Source: Pseudochelatococcus sp047501465 (GTDB lineage Bacteria; Pseudomonadota; Alphaproteobacteria; Rhizobiales; Beijerinckiaceae). Taken from it: DNA of 64,000 bases. This document shows positions 17,550-27,005 of this stretch, in pieces. Position numbers and translations under genes: made by a program. Position 1 is the first letter of the stretch; each line of letters opens with the position of its first letter. The stretch lies in the NCBI RefSeq assembly GCF_047501465.1, contig NZ_JAZDRL010000002.1:992001-1056000 (forward strand). Direction: 5' to 3'. The notes under the pieces are model-generated. The model was not told the DNA's origin, made no database searches, and saw only the letters and a program-made list of their open reading frames with translations.

Positions 17550-19256
17550 CTAGTCGGTTACATAAGCATTTATCACCACACTTGTTCCTGCGCGCACTTT
17601 AGCTAATCCTTCTGTGATGGCTGCTTTTGCTTCTTCTGGGGTGTTCACCGTCAGGCCAATACCGCCTGCGGCTTCGATCGTGCGCGCCAGATCCAATGGG
17701 GCAGCAAAACGACCTTCCGGGAACCCGGCCTGGGCCGAATGTCCATCAGGATGCATCAAAGCGGTCGACCGTGCTACCGCTCGCCAGCCACCATTGTTCA
17801 AAATTACCGTTAGAAATGGCGCATCATAGGCTCTTGCACTCCAGTGAACGGCAGAGGGGGAGCCGAAAATGTAGCACCCGTCGCCTTGCAAGCAGACAAC
17901 ATCGGCATCAGGGCGCGCCAGCTTTGCGCCGAGCGCGGCAGAAAGGCCAAGTCCTAGCCCGCTTCCGGCCTCGCCCATGAGCGTACCCGGTTTGCGCTTG
18001 CGCAGTTGACGCAATACGCGGGTGTCGTTGGTGACGGTTTCGTTGATCACAAGCGCGTCGTTGCCGCAGATTTCTGCAACCAGTTTGGCCAAATGCGCAA
18101 CTGTCAGTGTATCCGTGCTGGCTTCCTTGTCCCACGTTTCATGGAGCGCCTTGTGGGACGCGGCGAGTTTATCCCAGCGCTCACGGAGGCCAACTTCATT
18201 GATAGCGGGCGTTGAGCGGCCAAGGCGGGTAAGGGCGTTCAGGGTTTCGCGCGAATTCGCCTGAATGAACATATCGCCACGCAGGCTGCGCATGGGAATG
18301 CGACCATCAACCGGATCAATGCCGATCCATACGACCTGTGCATCGTCCGCTGGTGCTTGAATGACAGGCACCCACGGAATGGGACAATCCAGTGAGATCA
18401 CCAGATCGGCTTGTTCCAGCAGGTCGGTTTTGGCATCGGTAATATAGCCTTGATGCAAGGTGTGATCTGAAGGCATGTTGACGTGGAACGGGCGGATTTC
18501 GATGACCGGAACCACGAATGTTTCCGCGAAGGCGACAAGCGCTTCCACTGCGCCGGGTTCTGCGCCGCCTGATGTTGTGACGAGAAGTGGCGCCTTGGCC
18601 TGCCGCAAACGCGTGACAAGATCCTGCAGGATGTGGTCTGGTGGCACTGTAGGTGCCGGGGCTGGCATGGTGGGGTAGGTGTATTCTGCAACCGCTTCCT
18701 CCAGCGGTTCACGCGCGGCGGTCATGTAGACGGCGCCTGGTGGGTTGGAGTGGGCGATCTGCAATGAGCGCGATACTGCTGCCGGGAAGGATGCGCCCGT
18801 GCGCACCTCATACTCCCACTTGACATATTGGCGCACGCTGCCGCGTTGATCGTAGACATCCTGCATCCAGTGGACATAGTGATCGCGACCGCCGAAGCGA
18901 TCGCCTTCCGTCCACGGTGAGATGCCTGCAAATATCAGTACTGGCAAACGGTTGCGCATGGAGTTGTGCAGGCCGGCGCCCAGATTGAGCGTGCCGACAT
19001 CGACGTGGGCGATCACGGCCTGCGCGCGTCCTGAAAAGTGCGCGAAGCCGAGCGCACCGTTCATTGCCACGGCCTCATGTTGGCACAGGACGAGCCTTGG
19101 CACCTTGGGCATGTCGCCCGTGGCCTCGTGCTTGGCCCAGCTTTCAATCAACCCCGCGTGATCCGTACCAAAGACGGAAAATGCGACATCAACGCCACCA
19201 AGGCTGAGTGACTCGAGAAAAACGTCGCTTGCTGTCCGCGTGAATGAAGTCGACAT
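17550..19256 (-). CDS. Thiamine-diphosphate-dependent enzyme, 2-keto acid decarboxylase/acetolactate synthase-like
   Basis: A 568-residue ThDP enzyme with the three usual domains. The conserved Glu that activates ThDP is at about residue 61 in CQHEAVAMNGALG; the central domain follows; the ThDP/Mg motif is GDGCYIFGSPSAVHW...NNGGW at about 465-500. It lacks features that single out acetolactate synthase, and is closest in layout to benzoylformate-decarboxylase-like and related catabolic enzymes. It lies directly downstream of the aldehyde dehydrogenase gene, as expected if it forms an aldehyde from a 2-keto acid. Substrate is inferred only from context. Confidence 0.85.
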   Translation of the reverse strand: MSTSFTRTASDVFLESLSLGGVDVAFSVFGTDHAGLIESWAKHEATGDMPKVPRLVLCQHEAVAMNGALGFAHFSGRAQAVIAHVDVGTLNLGAGLHNSMRNRLPVLIFAGISPWTEGDRFGGRDHYVHWMQDVYDQRGSVRQYVKWEYEVRTGASFPAAVSRSLQIAHSNPPGAVYMTAAREPLEEAVAEYTYPTMPAPAPTVPPDHILQDLVTRLRQAKAPLLVTTSGGAEPGAVEALVAFAETFVVPVIEIRPFHVNMPSDHTLHQGYITDAKTDLLEQADLVISLDCPIPWVPVIQAPADDAQVVWIGIDPVDGRIPMRSLRGDMFIQANSRETLNALTRLGRSTPAINEVGLRERWDKLAASHKALHETWDKEASTDTLTVAHLAKLVAEICGNDALVINETVTNDTRVLRQLRKRKPGTLMGEAGSGLGLGLSAALGAKLARPDADVVCLQGDGCYIFGSPSAVHWSARAYDAPFLTVILNNGGWRAVARSTALMHPDGHSAQAGFPEGRFAAPLDLARTIEAAGGIGLTVNTPEEAKAAITEGLAKVRAGTSVVINAYVTD

Positions 19257-19306
19257 AAGGTGTTCCCTGCAGTTTAATTTGCATCAAACGGGTGGTGCAT
19301 CCGCGT

Positions 19307-20836
19307 CTAGCTGTAGCGGTCGCTGCCGCCATACCAATCTGGGAAATCAGGCGCCAAACGCACGACGACGTTCTGCTCTTTCGAGTACTCGTGCAGCGCG
19401 TTCCAGCCGTTTTCCTTGCCATATCCACTTGATCCGAAGCCGCCCCAGATCGAGGCCGGATCGTTTTTATGGTGGTCGTTAATCCAGACAATGCCGGCGT
19501 TGAGCTTCTTCACCACCCGGTGGGCGCGGGTAACGTCCCGCGTCCAGACAGAGGCGCCGAGGCCAAACTCGTGGTCGTTCGCTAATTGTAGCGCGTGCTG
19601 TTCGTCGGTGAAGGGCATCACGCAAATGACGGGGCCGAAAATCTCTTCCCGCACAATTCGGTGATTAGGCGTAACATCTGCGAAAATCGTTGGTTGGATG
19701 AAGTACCCATCAGTGAGAGGAGCAGGAAGATTGGCCAGCTCACCACCAGTGACAAGGCGCGCGCCTTCACTTTTTCCAGATTCAATGTATTCCAGCGTCG
19801 TCTCCATCTGCTTGCGCGAGATGACGGGGCCCATATCGGTTGTGCGTTCAATCGGATCGCCGAGCCGGAAGGCAGCCACCTTGGCGACGAGCTTTTCAAC
19901 GAAGGCATCATAGATCGTTTGTTGCACAATGAAGCGTGTGCCTGCAACGCAGGTCTGCCCCGAGGCGATGAAGCCTGCGAAGGCTGCGCCGTTTACGGCT
20001 TCATCAAGCGGTGTATCGTCAAATACGAGAACGGGAGCCTTGCCGCCGAGTTCCATCGTGGCGGGGATTAGCCGTTCGGCTGCCATGCCTGCAACGCGCC
20101 GCCCGGTATCTGTGCCGCCTGTGAGGTCGAGCTTGGCCATACGAGGGGCAGCGCACATCGCCGGGCCAATCTGTGAGCCTTCGCCGGTAACAATGTTCAG
20201 AACGCCGGGAGGAAGACCTGCATGAGTGGCGAGATCAGCAAATAGCAGGGGGGTGAGGGGTGCAATCTCGGAGGGTTTGACGACAACTGTATTGCCGGCA
20301 GCAAGGGCGGGGGCGAGCTTTTTCAGGAATATCAGCAGGGGATGGTTCCACGAAGTGATCAACCCCACAACGCCTAAGGGGCTGAACTGCGTGTAGTTGA
20401 GATATTCCCCCTTGAATGGTTTGACGTGCCCCTCAAGACCGCGCGCGATGCCGCCAAAATAATAGAACCATTCTGGCAGGCGGCTGAGCTGTGCCGTCAT
20501 TTCGCGGATCGGTCTGCCGGTTACGCGCGTTTCCAACTCGGCAAATTCTGGCAGACGGGTTTTCAACGCATCGCCGATGGCATGGAGGATGTGGCCGCGA
20601 TCAAGTGCATCAAGGTTGGACCACGCTCCGCTGTCGAAGGCCTTTGCCGCAATATCGACGGCAGCCAGCATATCCTCACGCGTGCCCTTGGCTGCGCTGC
20701 CAATCAGCGCGCCTGTGGCGGGGTTACGGATTTCGGTGCGGTTGGATGAGGATGCCTCGCGAAATGCGCCGCCGATATAAAGGTCAAGATGGATCTCTTC
20801 GGCATTTCCCGCAGTCCGTGATGGTGTGGCCGTCAT
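19307..20836 (-). CDS. NAD(P)-dependent aldehyde dehydrogenase
   Basis: A 509-residue aldehyde dehydrogenase. Motifs: SWNHPLLIFLKKLAPALAAG, the general-base Glu in MELGGKAPVLVF, the glycine-rich GGTDTGRRV and the nucleophile Cys in SGQTCVAGTRF. Such proteins oxidise an aldehyde to the acid. The ATG has AAAGGAAACAACA before it, a clear ribosome site. It sits between the M20 hydrolase and the ThDP enzyme in one minus-strand operon, 50 bases from the latter. Confidence 0.94.
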   Translation of the reverse strand: MTATPSRTAGNAEEIHLDLYIGGAFREASSSNRTEIRNPATGALIGSAAKGTREDMLAAVDIAAKAFDSGAWSNLDALDRGHILHAIGDALKTRLPEFAELETRVTGRPIREMTAQLSRLPEWFYYFGGIARGLEGHVKPFKGEYLNYTQFSPLGVVGLITSWNHPLLIFLKKLAPALAAGNTVVVKPSEIAPLTPLLFADLATHAGLPPGVLNIVTGEGSQIGPAMCAAPRMAKLDLTGGTDTGRRVAGMAAERLIPATMELGGKAPVLVFDDTPLDEAVNGAAFAGFIASGQTCVAGTRFIVQQTIYDAFVEKLVAKVAAFRLGDPIERTTDMGPVISRKQMETTLEYIESGKSEGARLVTGGELANLPAPLTDGYFIQPTIFADVTPNHRIVREEIFGPVICVMPFTDEQHALQLANDHEFGLGASVWTRDVTRAHRVVKKLNAGIVWINDHHKNDPASIWGGFGSSGYGKENGWNALHEYSKEQNVVVRLAPDFPDWYGGSDRYS

Positions 20837-20847
20837 TGTTGTTTCCT

Positions 20848-22101
20848 TTATGCCGCGTTAGCGAGATGCCATAAGGCATCGGCCAGAATTTGTGTTCCCT
20901 TGAGCAGGTGTTCAGGCTCCGCCCACTCTTTCGGATTGTGGCTGATGCCCTCACGGCATGGCACGAAGATCATGCCCGTGGGGCATACGTAGTGCAATTG
21001 ACGGGCATCGTGTCCGGCTGCGGAGTAAATGTCCATCGCCGGAATGCCTAAAGCACTCGCAGCCGTGTGGATCGTCTGCCGGATATGGGCATTGAAAGTT
21101 AGGGATGGTGCGTGCGCAATTTGTGTCAATGAGACAGTGCACGGACCCTTTTCCGCTTCCACCACTTCATGAATAAGCGCGTCGATGCGATCGACTTCGG
21201 CATTATCAGGATGGCGGACATCGATTGAGAAAAAAACCTCCGATGGCACAACGGAGGGAGCATTGGGGGTGACGGTAAACATTCCGACCGTCACCTTGAG
21301 ATCGTCGGGCTGGAGCGCGCCCCGGTCAATCGCTGCTACCATGCGGACGGCTGCCATAAGAGCATCCTTGCGCTCGCTCCGGTTGGCGGTGCCCGCATGG
21401 GCGGCTTCGCCTTTCACACGTACCCGATAACGCCGCGTGCCCTGAATGCCCGAAACGACACCAACCGGTATACCAAAACGTTCCAGCAGTGGGCCCTGTT
21501 CAATGTGCGCCTCAATACAGGCCGCAACCGGCCTGCCGAAGGGCCGCAAAGGGATATTTTCATCTTTACTGAGAACCTGCGCTACAGCCTCGCCGACGGT
21601 TATACTGTTGGAATCCGTTACCGCATGCAGTTCCTCGATGGATTTGACGCCCGTAAATGCTTCTGAGCCAGCCATGCCTGGTGAAAAACGGGAGCCTTCC
21701 TCGTTCATCCAGGCAACGATTTCGATAGGGTGCTTTGGGGTTCTGCCGGAAGCGACGATTGCCTCAACGGCTTCGAGTGCTGACAAGACACCAAAAACGC
21801 CATCGAACTTGCCGCCGGTTGGTTGGGAATCGATATGAGAGCCCGACAGAACTGGCGCGACTGTGGTGTCTGTGCCTTCAAGACGTAGGAAAAGGTTTGC
21901 GGCTTTGTCCGTAAACGCTTGCAGGCCAATTTGACGCCCCCATTGCACCAATTGTGCGCGGGCCTCGCTTTCTTGTGGCGAGAGGGCAGGGCGATCAACG
22001 CCGCCATCTGCGCGTGCGCCGAATTGGGCAAGCGTCAAGTGGCGGTGCCAGAGGCGTTCACCGTCAACGAAATGCGAAGGTCGAACGTATGCTTGATTCA
22101 T
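20848..22101 (-). CDS. M20-family Zn hydrolase (N-carbamoyl-amino acid hydrolase/allantoate amidohydrolase group)
   Basis: A 417-residue metallo-amidohydrolase. Metal ligands fit GSHIDSQPTGGKFDG (His and Asp), NEEGSRFSP (Glu) and IEQGPLLE; a C-terminal His lies in SAAGHDARQLHY. The dimerisation domain is inserted at about residues 215-330. Relatives release ammonia/CO2 from N-carbamoyl-amino acids, ureidopropionate or allantoate. It is the first gene of the catabolic operon, divergent from GntR regulator 2. The precise amide is unknown. Confidence 0.9.
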   Translation of the reverse strand: MNQAYVRPSHFVDGERLWHRHLTLAQFGARADGGVDRPALSPQESEARAQLVQWGRQIGLQAFTDKAANLFLRLEGTDTTVAPVLSGSHIDSQPTGGKFDGVFGVLSALEAVEAIVASGRTPKHPIEIVAWMNEEGSRFSPGMAGSEAFTGVKSIEELHAVTDSNSITVGEAVAQVLSKDENIPLRPFGRPVAACIEAHIEQGPLLERFGIPVGVVSGIQGTRRYRVRVKGEAAHAGTANRSERKDALMAAVRMVAAIDRGALQPDDLKVTVGMFTVTPNAPSVVPSEVFFSIDVRHPDNAEVDRIDALIHEVVEAEKGPCTVSLTQIAHAPSLTFNAHIRQTIHTAASALGIPAMDIYSAAGHDARQLHYVCPTGMIFVPCREGISHNPKEWAEPEHLLKGTQILADALWHLANAA

Positions 22102-22197
22102 GAATCAATCCGTTCTTTTTATTTCAGGCAATATGCTGCTTGGAGCTTTTAGGCCTGTGCGTTCCTCGTTGGTTGGAGTATAGGCAGTATCCTGGCA

Positions 22198-22219
22198 TGC
22201 ATGCAATACAAATTTGTAT
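22198..22219. promoter_or_regulatory. Operator-like palindromes between M20 hydrolase and GntR gene 2
   Basis: TGCATGCA (22198-22205) abuts the perfect 14 bp palindrome ATACAAATTTGTAT (22206-22219). The pair lies midway in the short divergent intergenic region, where an FCD-type GntR protein would control both itself and the operon. Confidence 0.5.
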
Positions 22220-22261
22220 ATTTGATTTACAATCTGGCGTACACCGTGTTACGAATGAGTG

Positions 22262-23023
22262 ATGAAAACGGTGCATGACATGAATCTCTTATCGGCATCT
22301 TATCAGGCTGCGGATAGCGCTGATCCCGCTGCTGACGGCTCGCTTTCAAGCTATGTCGTGAGTCGTCTTGAGGGCGAGATCCTTATGGGAGTGCGCCGTC
22401 CCGGGGATCATCTGGATGAGCGCCAGCTTGCAGAGCGGTTTGGTGTTTCGCGCACCCCTGTGCGGGAATCCTTACAGCGACTTGTTGCCAGCGGGCTTGT
22501 TGTATCGCGCGGCAGACAGGGGCTGCAGGTTGCGCAGCTGTCTGTAGCTGAAATTCTCGATGCCTTTAGTATTGTGGCGCAACTTGAAGGGCTTGCTGCA
22601 CGGCAGGCCGCACGGCGCGCCCGTACAGAACAGATTGGGCGTCTGGAAGAGGCGCATCAGGCGTGTGAGCGCGCGATGAAGGCTGATGATGATGCGGGCT
22701 TTTACATTGCTAATCTCACCTTCCACGAAGCAATTGCGGCAGCAAGCCAAAACCGCATTCTGCAAGATGAAATCCGCCGTCTTACTCTGAAGGTTGCGCC
22801 CTATCGGCGCACGATCACGGCGCAGGCGGGTAGAATGCACGTGTCGGTGGATCAGCATGCCGAAGTGTTGAAAGCAATTATGCAGCGTGAGGGCGATAAA
22901 GCCTCTGCTGCCATGAGCCGACATGTCAACATTCTTGGCGAGGGGCTGGCAGAGTTTCTGCACCTTTTGCGCGCCGCGGGCGAGGCTTTCGCAGCAGATG
23001 CACCCTTGGCACAGCGTTCATAA
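22262..23023 (+). CDS. GntR family transcriptional regulator, FCD subfamily (paralogue 2)
   Basis: About 253 residues. The winged-helix DNA-binding domain reads GDHLDERQLAERFGVSRTP then VRESLQRLVASGLV, almost matching regulator 1; the FCD ligand domain has FHEAIAAASQNRIL and the late His in MSRHVNILGEGL. An N-terminal extension of about 25 residues has no counterpart in regulator 1. Start could be the GTG at 22259 or ATG at 22262 or 22280. It is divergent from the M20 operon and upstream of the alpha-hydroxy-acid oxidase. Confidence 0.92.
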   Translation: MKTVHDMNLLSASYQAADSADPAADGSLSSYVVSRLEGEILMGVRRPGDHLDERQLAERFGVSRTPVRESLQRLVASGLVVSRGRQGLQVAQLSVAEILDAFSIVAQLEGLAARQAARRARTEQIGRLEEAHQACERAMKADDDAGFYIANLTFHEAIAAASQNRILQDEIRRLTLKVAPYRRTITAQAGRMHVSVDQHAEVLKAIMQREGDKASAAMSRHVNILGEGLAEFLHLLRAAGEAFAADAPLAQRS

Positions 23024-23062
23024 AAAGACACACTTCATAATAATTCAGACGGGGTTGATCGG

Positions 23063-24199
23063 ATGAAGGCCCACACAATTGGTGATTTGCGTAATCTGGC
23101 AAAGCGGCGCATTCCGCGCGTGATCTTTGATTTTCTCGATGGCGGTGCCGGCAATGAATATGGCTTGAGGCATAATACCGAGGCGCTGGACAAAGTGCGT
23201 TTGCGGCCACGCGCGCTGGTCAACACCGAAGAGATCAGCCTGGAGACCGATTTTCTCGGTAAGCGCTGGCAAGCACCGTTTGGTATTGCGCCCATTGGGC
23301 TGACCAATCTCATTTGGCCAGGTGGTGATGAAATTGTGGCTATCACTGCCGCCGAAAATGGCATTCCCTATACATTGTCCACGGCTGGCACGACATCCAT
23401 AGAGCGCATTGGCGCGGTGGCGCCTGGCAGCTGGTTTCAGCTCTACGTGGCGAAGTCGGAGGAGATTGTTGATGATCTCGTGCGTCGTGCTGATGTTGCG
23501 GGCTTCGATGCCCTCGTGGTGACGGTGGATGTGCCGCGCCCATCACGGCGGTTGCGGGATTTGCAGAATGGTTTCCAGCTTCCGCTAAAACCAAGCTTGC
23601 CGTTGATGGCAGACATAGCCTCACGTCCCTTGTGGGGCATTGAGACATTGCGCAAAGGGGTGCCCCGGTTCGCAACCATTGAGCAATACGCGCCGCCCAA
23701 AAGCAGCGTACAATCGCTGGCGGCTTATATGTCTTCGCAATCATCTGGGCGGCTCAACTGGGAGGTTGTTGAAAAGCTGCGCCAGCAATGGCCGCGGAAG
23801 CTCATTTTGAAAGGCGTGCAATCGGCTGAGGATGCTGCGCGTGCCGTGGCTTTGGGCATTGATGCCATCGTTATCTCCAACCATGGCGGGCGACAGCTGG
23901 AAGGCGCCATGGCGACCATAGAGAGCTTGCCGGAAATCAGGCGGGCAGTGGGGCCGGATTATCCCGTCATATTCGATAGTGGCATCCGTTCAGGTGAGCA
24001 TGTCGCCAAAGCAATTGCTTATGGAGCAAGCTTCGTTCTGATAGGGCGTGCGGCGATGTATGGACTTGCAGCCGGCGGCAAAGCCGGTGTGGAGCAGGTC
24101 ATCTCGCTGATGCGCGAAGAACTGACAATCACCATGGCGCATCTGGGCGTTACTGCGATCGATCAGCTGTCTAGCGAACATATCTTTATTCCTATCTGA
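23063..24199 (+). CDS. FMN-dependent alpha-hydroxy-acid oxidase/dehydrogenase
   Basis: A 378-residue TIM-barrel flavoenzyme of the lactate/glycolate/mandelate oxidising family. The active-site base lies in ISNHGGRQ (His about 274), the FMN lysine in LILKGV (about 250), and the substrate Tyr in WFQLYVAK. The N-terminal start MKAHTIGDLRNLAKRRIPRV is typical. It converts an L-2-hydroxy acid to a 2-keto acid. It follows GntR gene 2 by 39 bases and precedes the dipeptide-type transporter. Confidence 0.94.
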   Translation: MKAHTIGDLRNLAKRRIPRVIFDFLDGGAGNEYGLRHNTEALDKVRLRPRALVNTEEISLETDFLGKRWQAPFGIAPIGLTNLIWPGGDEIVAITAAENGIPYTLSTAGTTSIERIGAVAPGSWFQLYVAKSEEIVDDLVRRADVAGFDALVVTVDVPRPSRRLRDLQNGFQLPLKPSLPLMADIASRPLWGIETLRKGVPRFATIEQYAPPKSSVQSLAAYMSSQSSGRLNWEVVEKLRQQWPRKLILKGVQSAEDAARAVALGIDAIVISNHGGRQLEGAMATIESLPEIRRAVGPDYPVIFDSGIRSGEHVAKAIAYGASFVLIGRAAMYGLAAGGKAGVEQVISLMREELTITMAHLGVTAIDQLSSEHIFIPI

Positions 24200-24203
24200 T
24201 ATT

Positions 24204-24236
24204 TTGTGCATGCATAATGATTGACTTGTGCATGCA
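24204..24236 (+). promoter_or_regulatory. Direct TTGTGCATGCA repeats upstream of the dipeptide-transporter operon
   Basis: TTGTGCATGCA occurs at 24204-24214 and again at 24226-24236, exactly 22 bp apart (about two helical turns), in the 95 bases before the binding-protein start. Each copy contains a self-complementary TGCATGCA. Same-face spacing suggests cooperative regulator binding, probably by one of the nearby GntR paralogues. Confidence 0.55.
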
Positions 24237-24294
24237 AAAAGACATAACCTGAATAAATCAATGACAGTCCCACAAAGGGACGCGGAGAGGAACA

Positions 24295-25881
24295 ATGAGA
24301 AAGATTTTGCTGAGGACGGTCGCGGCCGCCGCTATTGGCGTTCTTGCGAGTCAGACACTTGCTGGTTCCGCGTTTGCGCAGACATTTCGATGGGCGTTCC
24401 AGGGTGAGAACATCACCATGGACCCCCACAGTACAACGGAATACACCACCGTTGGCTTTCTATCGAACATCTATGAGGGACTGGTTCGGCGCGATCGCAA
24501 TATGCAGATCGAGCCAGCGCTCGCAGAAGAGTGGAAGCTTGAAAGCCCGACGGTATGGCGCTTCAAATTGCGCGATAACGTCAAGTTTCACGATGGCTCT
24601 CCCTTTACGGCTGATGACGTGATTTTCAGCTATGAGCGGTCGATGAAAGATGGCTCGGACGTGAAGCCGCGTGTGCAGAGCATCAAGGAAATCCGCAAGA
24701 TTGGCGATCACGAGATCGAAATCGAGACAAAATCGCCTAATCCGATTTTGCTTGCCGAGCTTGCTGACTGGTTCATTGTCAGTAAAGCCTGGAGCGAGGC
24801 CAATAATGCGCAGGCACCAGCCGATGTGCGTAAAGGTGGCGAAAATGCTGCAACCCACCGTGCAAACGGCACTGGCCCATTCAAGCTGACCCTTCGCCAG
24901 CGGGATGAAAAGACGGTTCTCAACGCGAATGAAGAATGGTGGGATAAGCCTGAGTTCAATATCAAGGAAGCCATTTTCTCGCCCGTATCCAATAACTCGA
25001 CACGTGTTGCGGCACTGCTCTCGGGCAATGTCGATATGATCTATCCCGTGCCGTCGCAAGACATGCCACGGCTTGAGCAAACATCGGATATTGAGCTGCT
25101 CAAAGGCCCTGAAAGCCGCGTTGTTTTCCTGGGCTTCGATGTTGCGCGTGATGAATTGCTGCATAGCAGTGTAAAGGGCAAAAATCCATTTAAAGACGAG
25201 CGCGTGCGGCAAGCTGTTTACCATGCAGTTGATGTTGAGGCGATCAAAAGCCGGATCATGCGTAATGCCTCCTTCCCCACAGGCACGCTGATTGCACCGA
25301 GTGTAACGGGCTTCGATGAACGGCTGAATGGGCGTTTGCCATACGATCTCGAAAAAGCAAAAGCGTTGATGAAAGACGCCGGTTATGCTGATGGCTTCAC
25401 CCTCACGATGGATTGCCCCAACGATCGTTACGTCAACGATGAGGCGATCTGTCAGGCAGTGGCAGCCATGCTGGCGCGGATTAACATCAAGGTTGATCTA
25501 CAGGCTCAGACCCGCTCGCTGTTCTTCAAGAAAGTGCTCGCGCGCGATACCAGTTTCTATCTGCACGCATGGGCGACATCGACCAATGATGGCCATAACA
25601 TCCTGTATGATCTGCTCAATACGCCAACACCACAAACCGGTACGTGGAACCTGAATGGCTATTCAAACCCCAAGGTGGATGAGCTAACGCAGCAGATTGG
25701 TGCCGAGATGGATGCCGACAAGCGTAAGGAACTGCTGTTTGAGGCGTTCAGCATTGTACGTGATGATAATGCGCACGTGCCATTGCATCAGCAGATGCTG
25801 GTCTGGGCCAAGCGCAAAAATGTCGATGTGCACCAGCGTCCCGATGATCGGCTGGAGCTACGCTTCACACGCGTAAACTGA
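24295..25881 (+). CDS. Periplasmic binding protein, dipeptide/oligopeptide (DppA-like) family 5
   Basis: A 528-residue SBP_bac_5 protein. A Sec signal peptide (hydrophobic core about 8-27, cleavage after SAFAQ) precedes the mature TFRWAFQGENITMDPHST. Family motif around VWRFKLRDNVKFHDG and SPFTADDVIFSYERSM is clear. It supplies substrate, such as peptides or related N-acylated compounds, to the permeases encoded downstream. It begins a five-gene plus-strand operon. Confidence 0.95.
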   Translation: MRKILLRTVAAAAIGVLASQTLAGSAFAQTFRWAFQGENITMDPHSTTEYTTVGFLSNIYEGLVRRDRNMQIEPALAEEWKLESPTVWRFKLRDNVKFHDGSPFTADDVIFSYERSMKDGSDVKPRVQSIKEIRKIGDHEIEIETKSPNPILLAELADWFIVSKAWSEANNAQAPADVRKGGENAATHRANGTGPFKLTLRQRDEKTVLNANEEWWDKPEFNIKEAIFSPVSNNSTRVAALLSGNVDMIYPVPSQDMPRLEQTSDIELLKGPESRVVFLGFDVARDELLHSSVKGKNPFKDERVRQAVYHAVDVEAIKSRIMRNASFPTGTLIAPSVTGFDERLNGRLPYDLEKAKALMKDAGYADGFTLTMDCPNDRYVNDEAICQAVAAMLARINIKVDLQAQTRSLFFKKVLARDTSFYLHAWATSTNDGHNILYDLLNTPTPQTGTWNLNGYSNPKVDELTQQIGAEMDADKRKELLFEAFSIVRDDNAHVPLHQQMLVWAKRKNVDVHQRPDDRLELRFTRVN

Positions 25882-25917
25882 CGCTGTTCAAACACACTAC
25901 CTTACGGATATCATACT

Positions 25918-25955
25918 GGGGCAATGTCCCGTCCAATTGAAGTGGACGTTGCCCC
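25918..25955 (+). other. Stem-loop between binding protein and permease genes
   Basis: A 12 bp GC-rich stem (25918-25929 with 25944-25955, one G-T pair) and a 14-base loop lie in the 145-base gap after the binding-protein stop. There is no T run, so it is more likely an mRNA-stabilising or processing hairpin that lets the binding protein be made in excess, a common layout in such operons. Confidence 0.55.
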
Positions 25956-26026
25956 GGAATGACTTGACCCTCGCGCCCGCTAGATGTGGCGTGACCCAGC
26001 CATGTCGAATTTGCAGGAGGGGTTGA

Positions 26027-26995
26027 TTGATTAACTTGCTCTTGAAACGTGTCGGGCATTCAATCTTTGTCCTTCTTGCGGTTGCATTCCTCTCATTCCT
26101 GATCTTCCAGTTTGTGGGCGATCCTGTCTCCAACATGGTTGGGCAGGATACGTCGATGGCGGAACGGGAGCGGTTGCGGACAGAGTTGGGTCTTGATCGC
26201 CCCATCATCATCCAGTTCGCTGATTTTGTGACGCGCATTGCGTCTGGGGATCTCGGTGTTTCCTATCGAGATGGGCATCGCGTTTCTGAACTCATCGCAC
26301 AGCGCCTGCCCGCGACTTTTGAGCTCGCCGCCGTTGCCGCTTTCTTTGCCCTGGCTGTTGGTATCCCCATGGGCATCTACTGTGGCATCCACCCCCATAA
26401 TGCCTTCAGCCGGTTGTTTCAGGCGGTGTCACTGTTCGGCGTTTCCCTGCCGCCTTTTGTGATAGGCATTGTGCTTATCCTTATCTTTGGCGTCACGCTG
26501 CGTATATTGCCGACATTCGGACGTGGGGAGGTGGTTGATCTTGGCTTTTGGCAAACCGGGTTTTTAACGGTTTCAGGGTGGAAGTCGCTGATCATGCCGG
26601 CGATTACGCTGGGGATGTTTCAGATGACATTGATCATGCGGCTCGTGCGGGCCGGAATGATCGATGTGCTGGGGACCGACTTTATCAAGTTCGCCCGTGC
26701 ACGGGGGCTAAGTGACCGGGCGATCTACTTCCGACATGCGCTCAAGAACACGCTTGTGCCGGTGATTACGGTGGTAGGGCTGCAGCTTGGTTCGCTGATT
26801 GCGTTCTCCATCATTGTGGAAACGGTGTTTCAATGGCCGGGGCTTGGGCTGCTGTTTATCCGATCTGTGCAGTTTTCTGATGTGCCGGTGATGTCAGCGT
26901 ATCTGTTGTTTGTCGGGGTTGTGTTCGTCACAATCAACTTCATTGTCGACATGCTTTATCTTGCAGTCGATCCCCGTCTGAGAACGAGTTCGTAG
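26027..26995 (+). CDS. ABC transporter permease, DppB type
   Basis: A 322-residue inner-membrane permease, with the family's N-terminal start LLLKRVGHSIFVLLAVAFLSFLI, a large periplasmic loop, and the coupling segment FIKFARARGLSDRAIYFRHALKN. It begins with TTG; AGGAGG six bases upstream makes this start convincing and no ATG alternative fits. It ends ten bases before the DppC-type gene. Confidence 0.95.
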   Translation: MINLLLKRVGHSIFVLLAVAFLSFLIFQFVGDPVSNMVGQDTSMAERERLRTELGLDRPIIIQFADFVTRIASGDLGVSYRDGHRVSELIAQRLPATFELAAVAAFFALAVGIPMGIYCGIHPHNAFSRLFQAVSLFGVSLPPFVIGIVLILIFGVTLRILPTFGRGEVVDLGFWQTGFLTVSGWKSLIMPAITLGMFQMTLIMRLVRAGMIDVLGTDFIKFARARGLSDRAIYFRHALKNTLVPVITVVGLQLGSLIAFSIIVETVFQWPGLGLLFIRSVQFSDVPVMSAYLLFVGVVFVTINFIVDMLYLAVDPRLRTSS

Positions 26996-27005
26996 GGGGA
27001 AGATC

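Noticed and set aside
24460..25224. A 254-codon open frame on the minus strand
   Set aside because: It is opposite the DppA-like binding-protein gene, with no motif or start signal.
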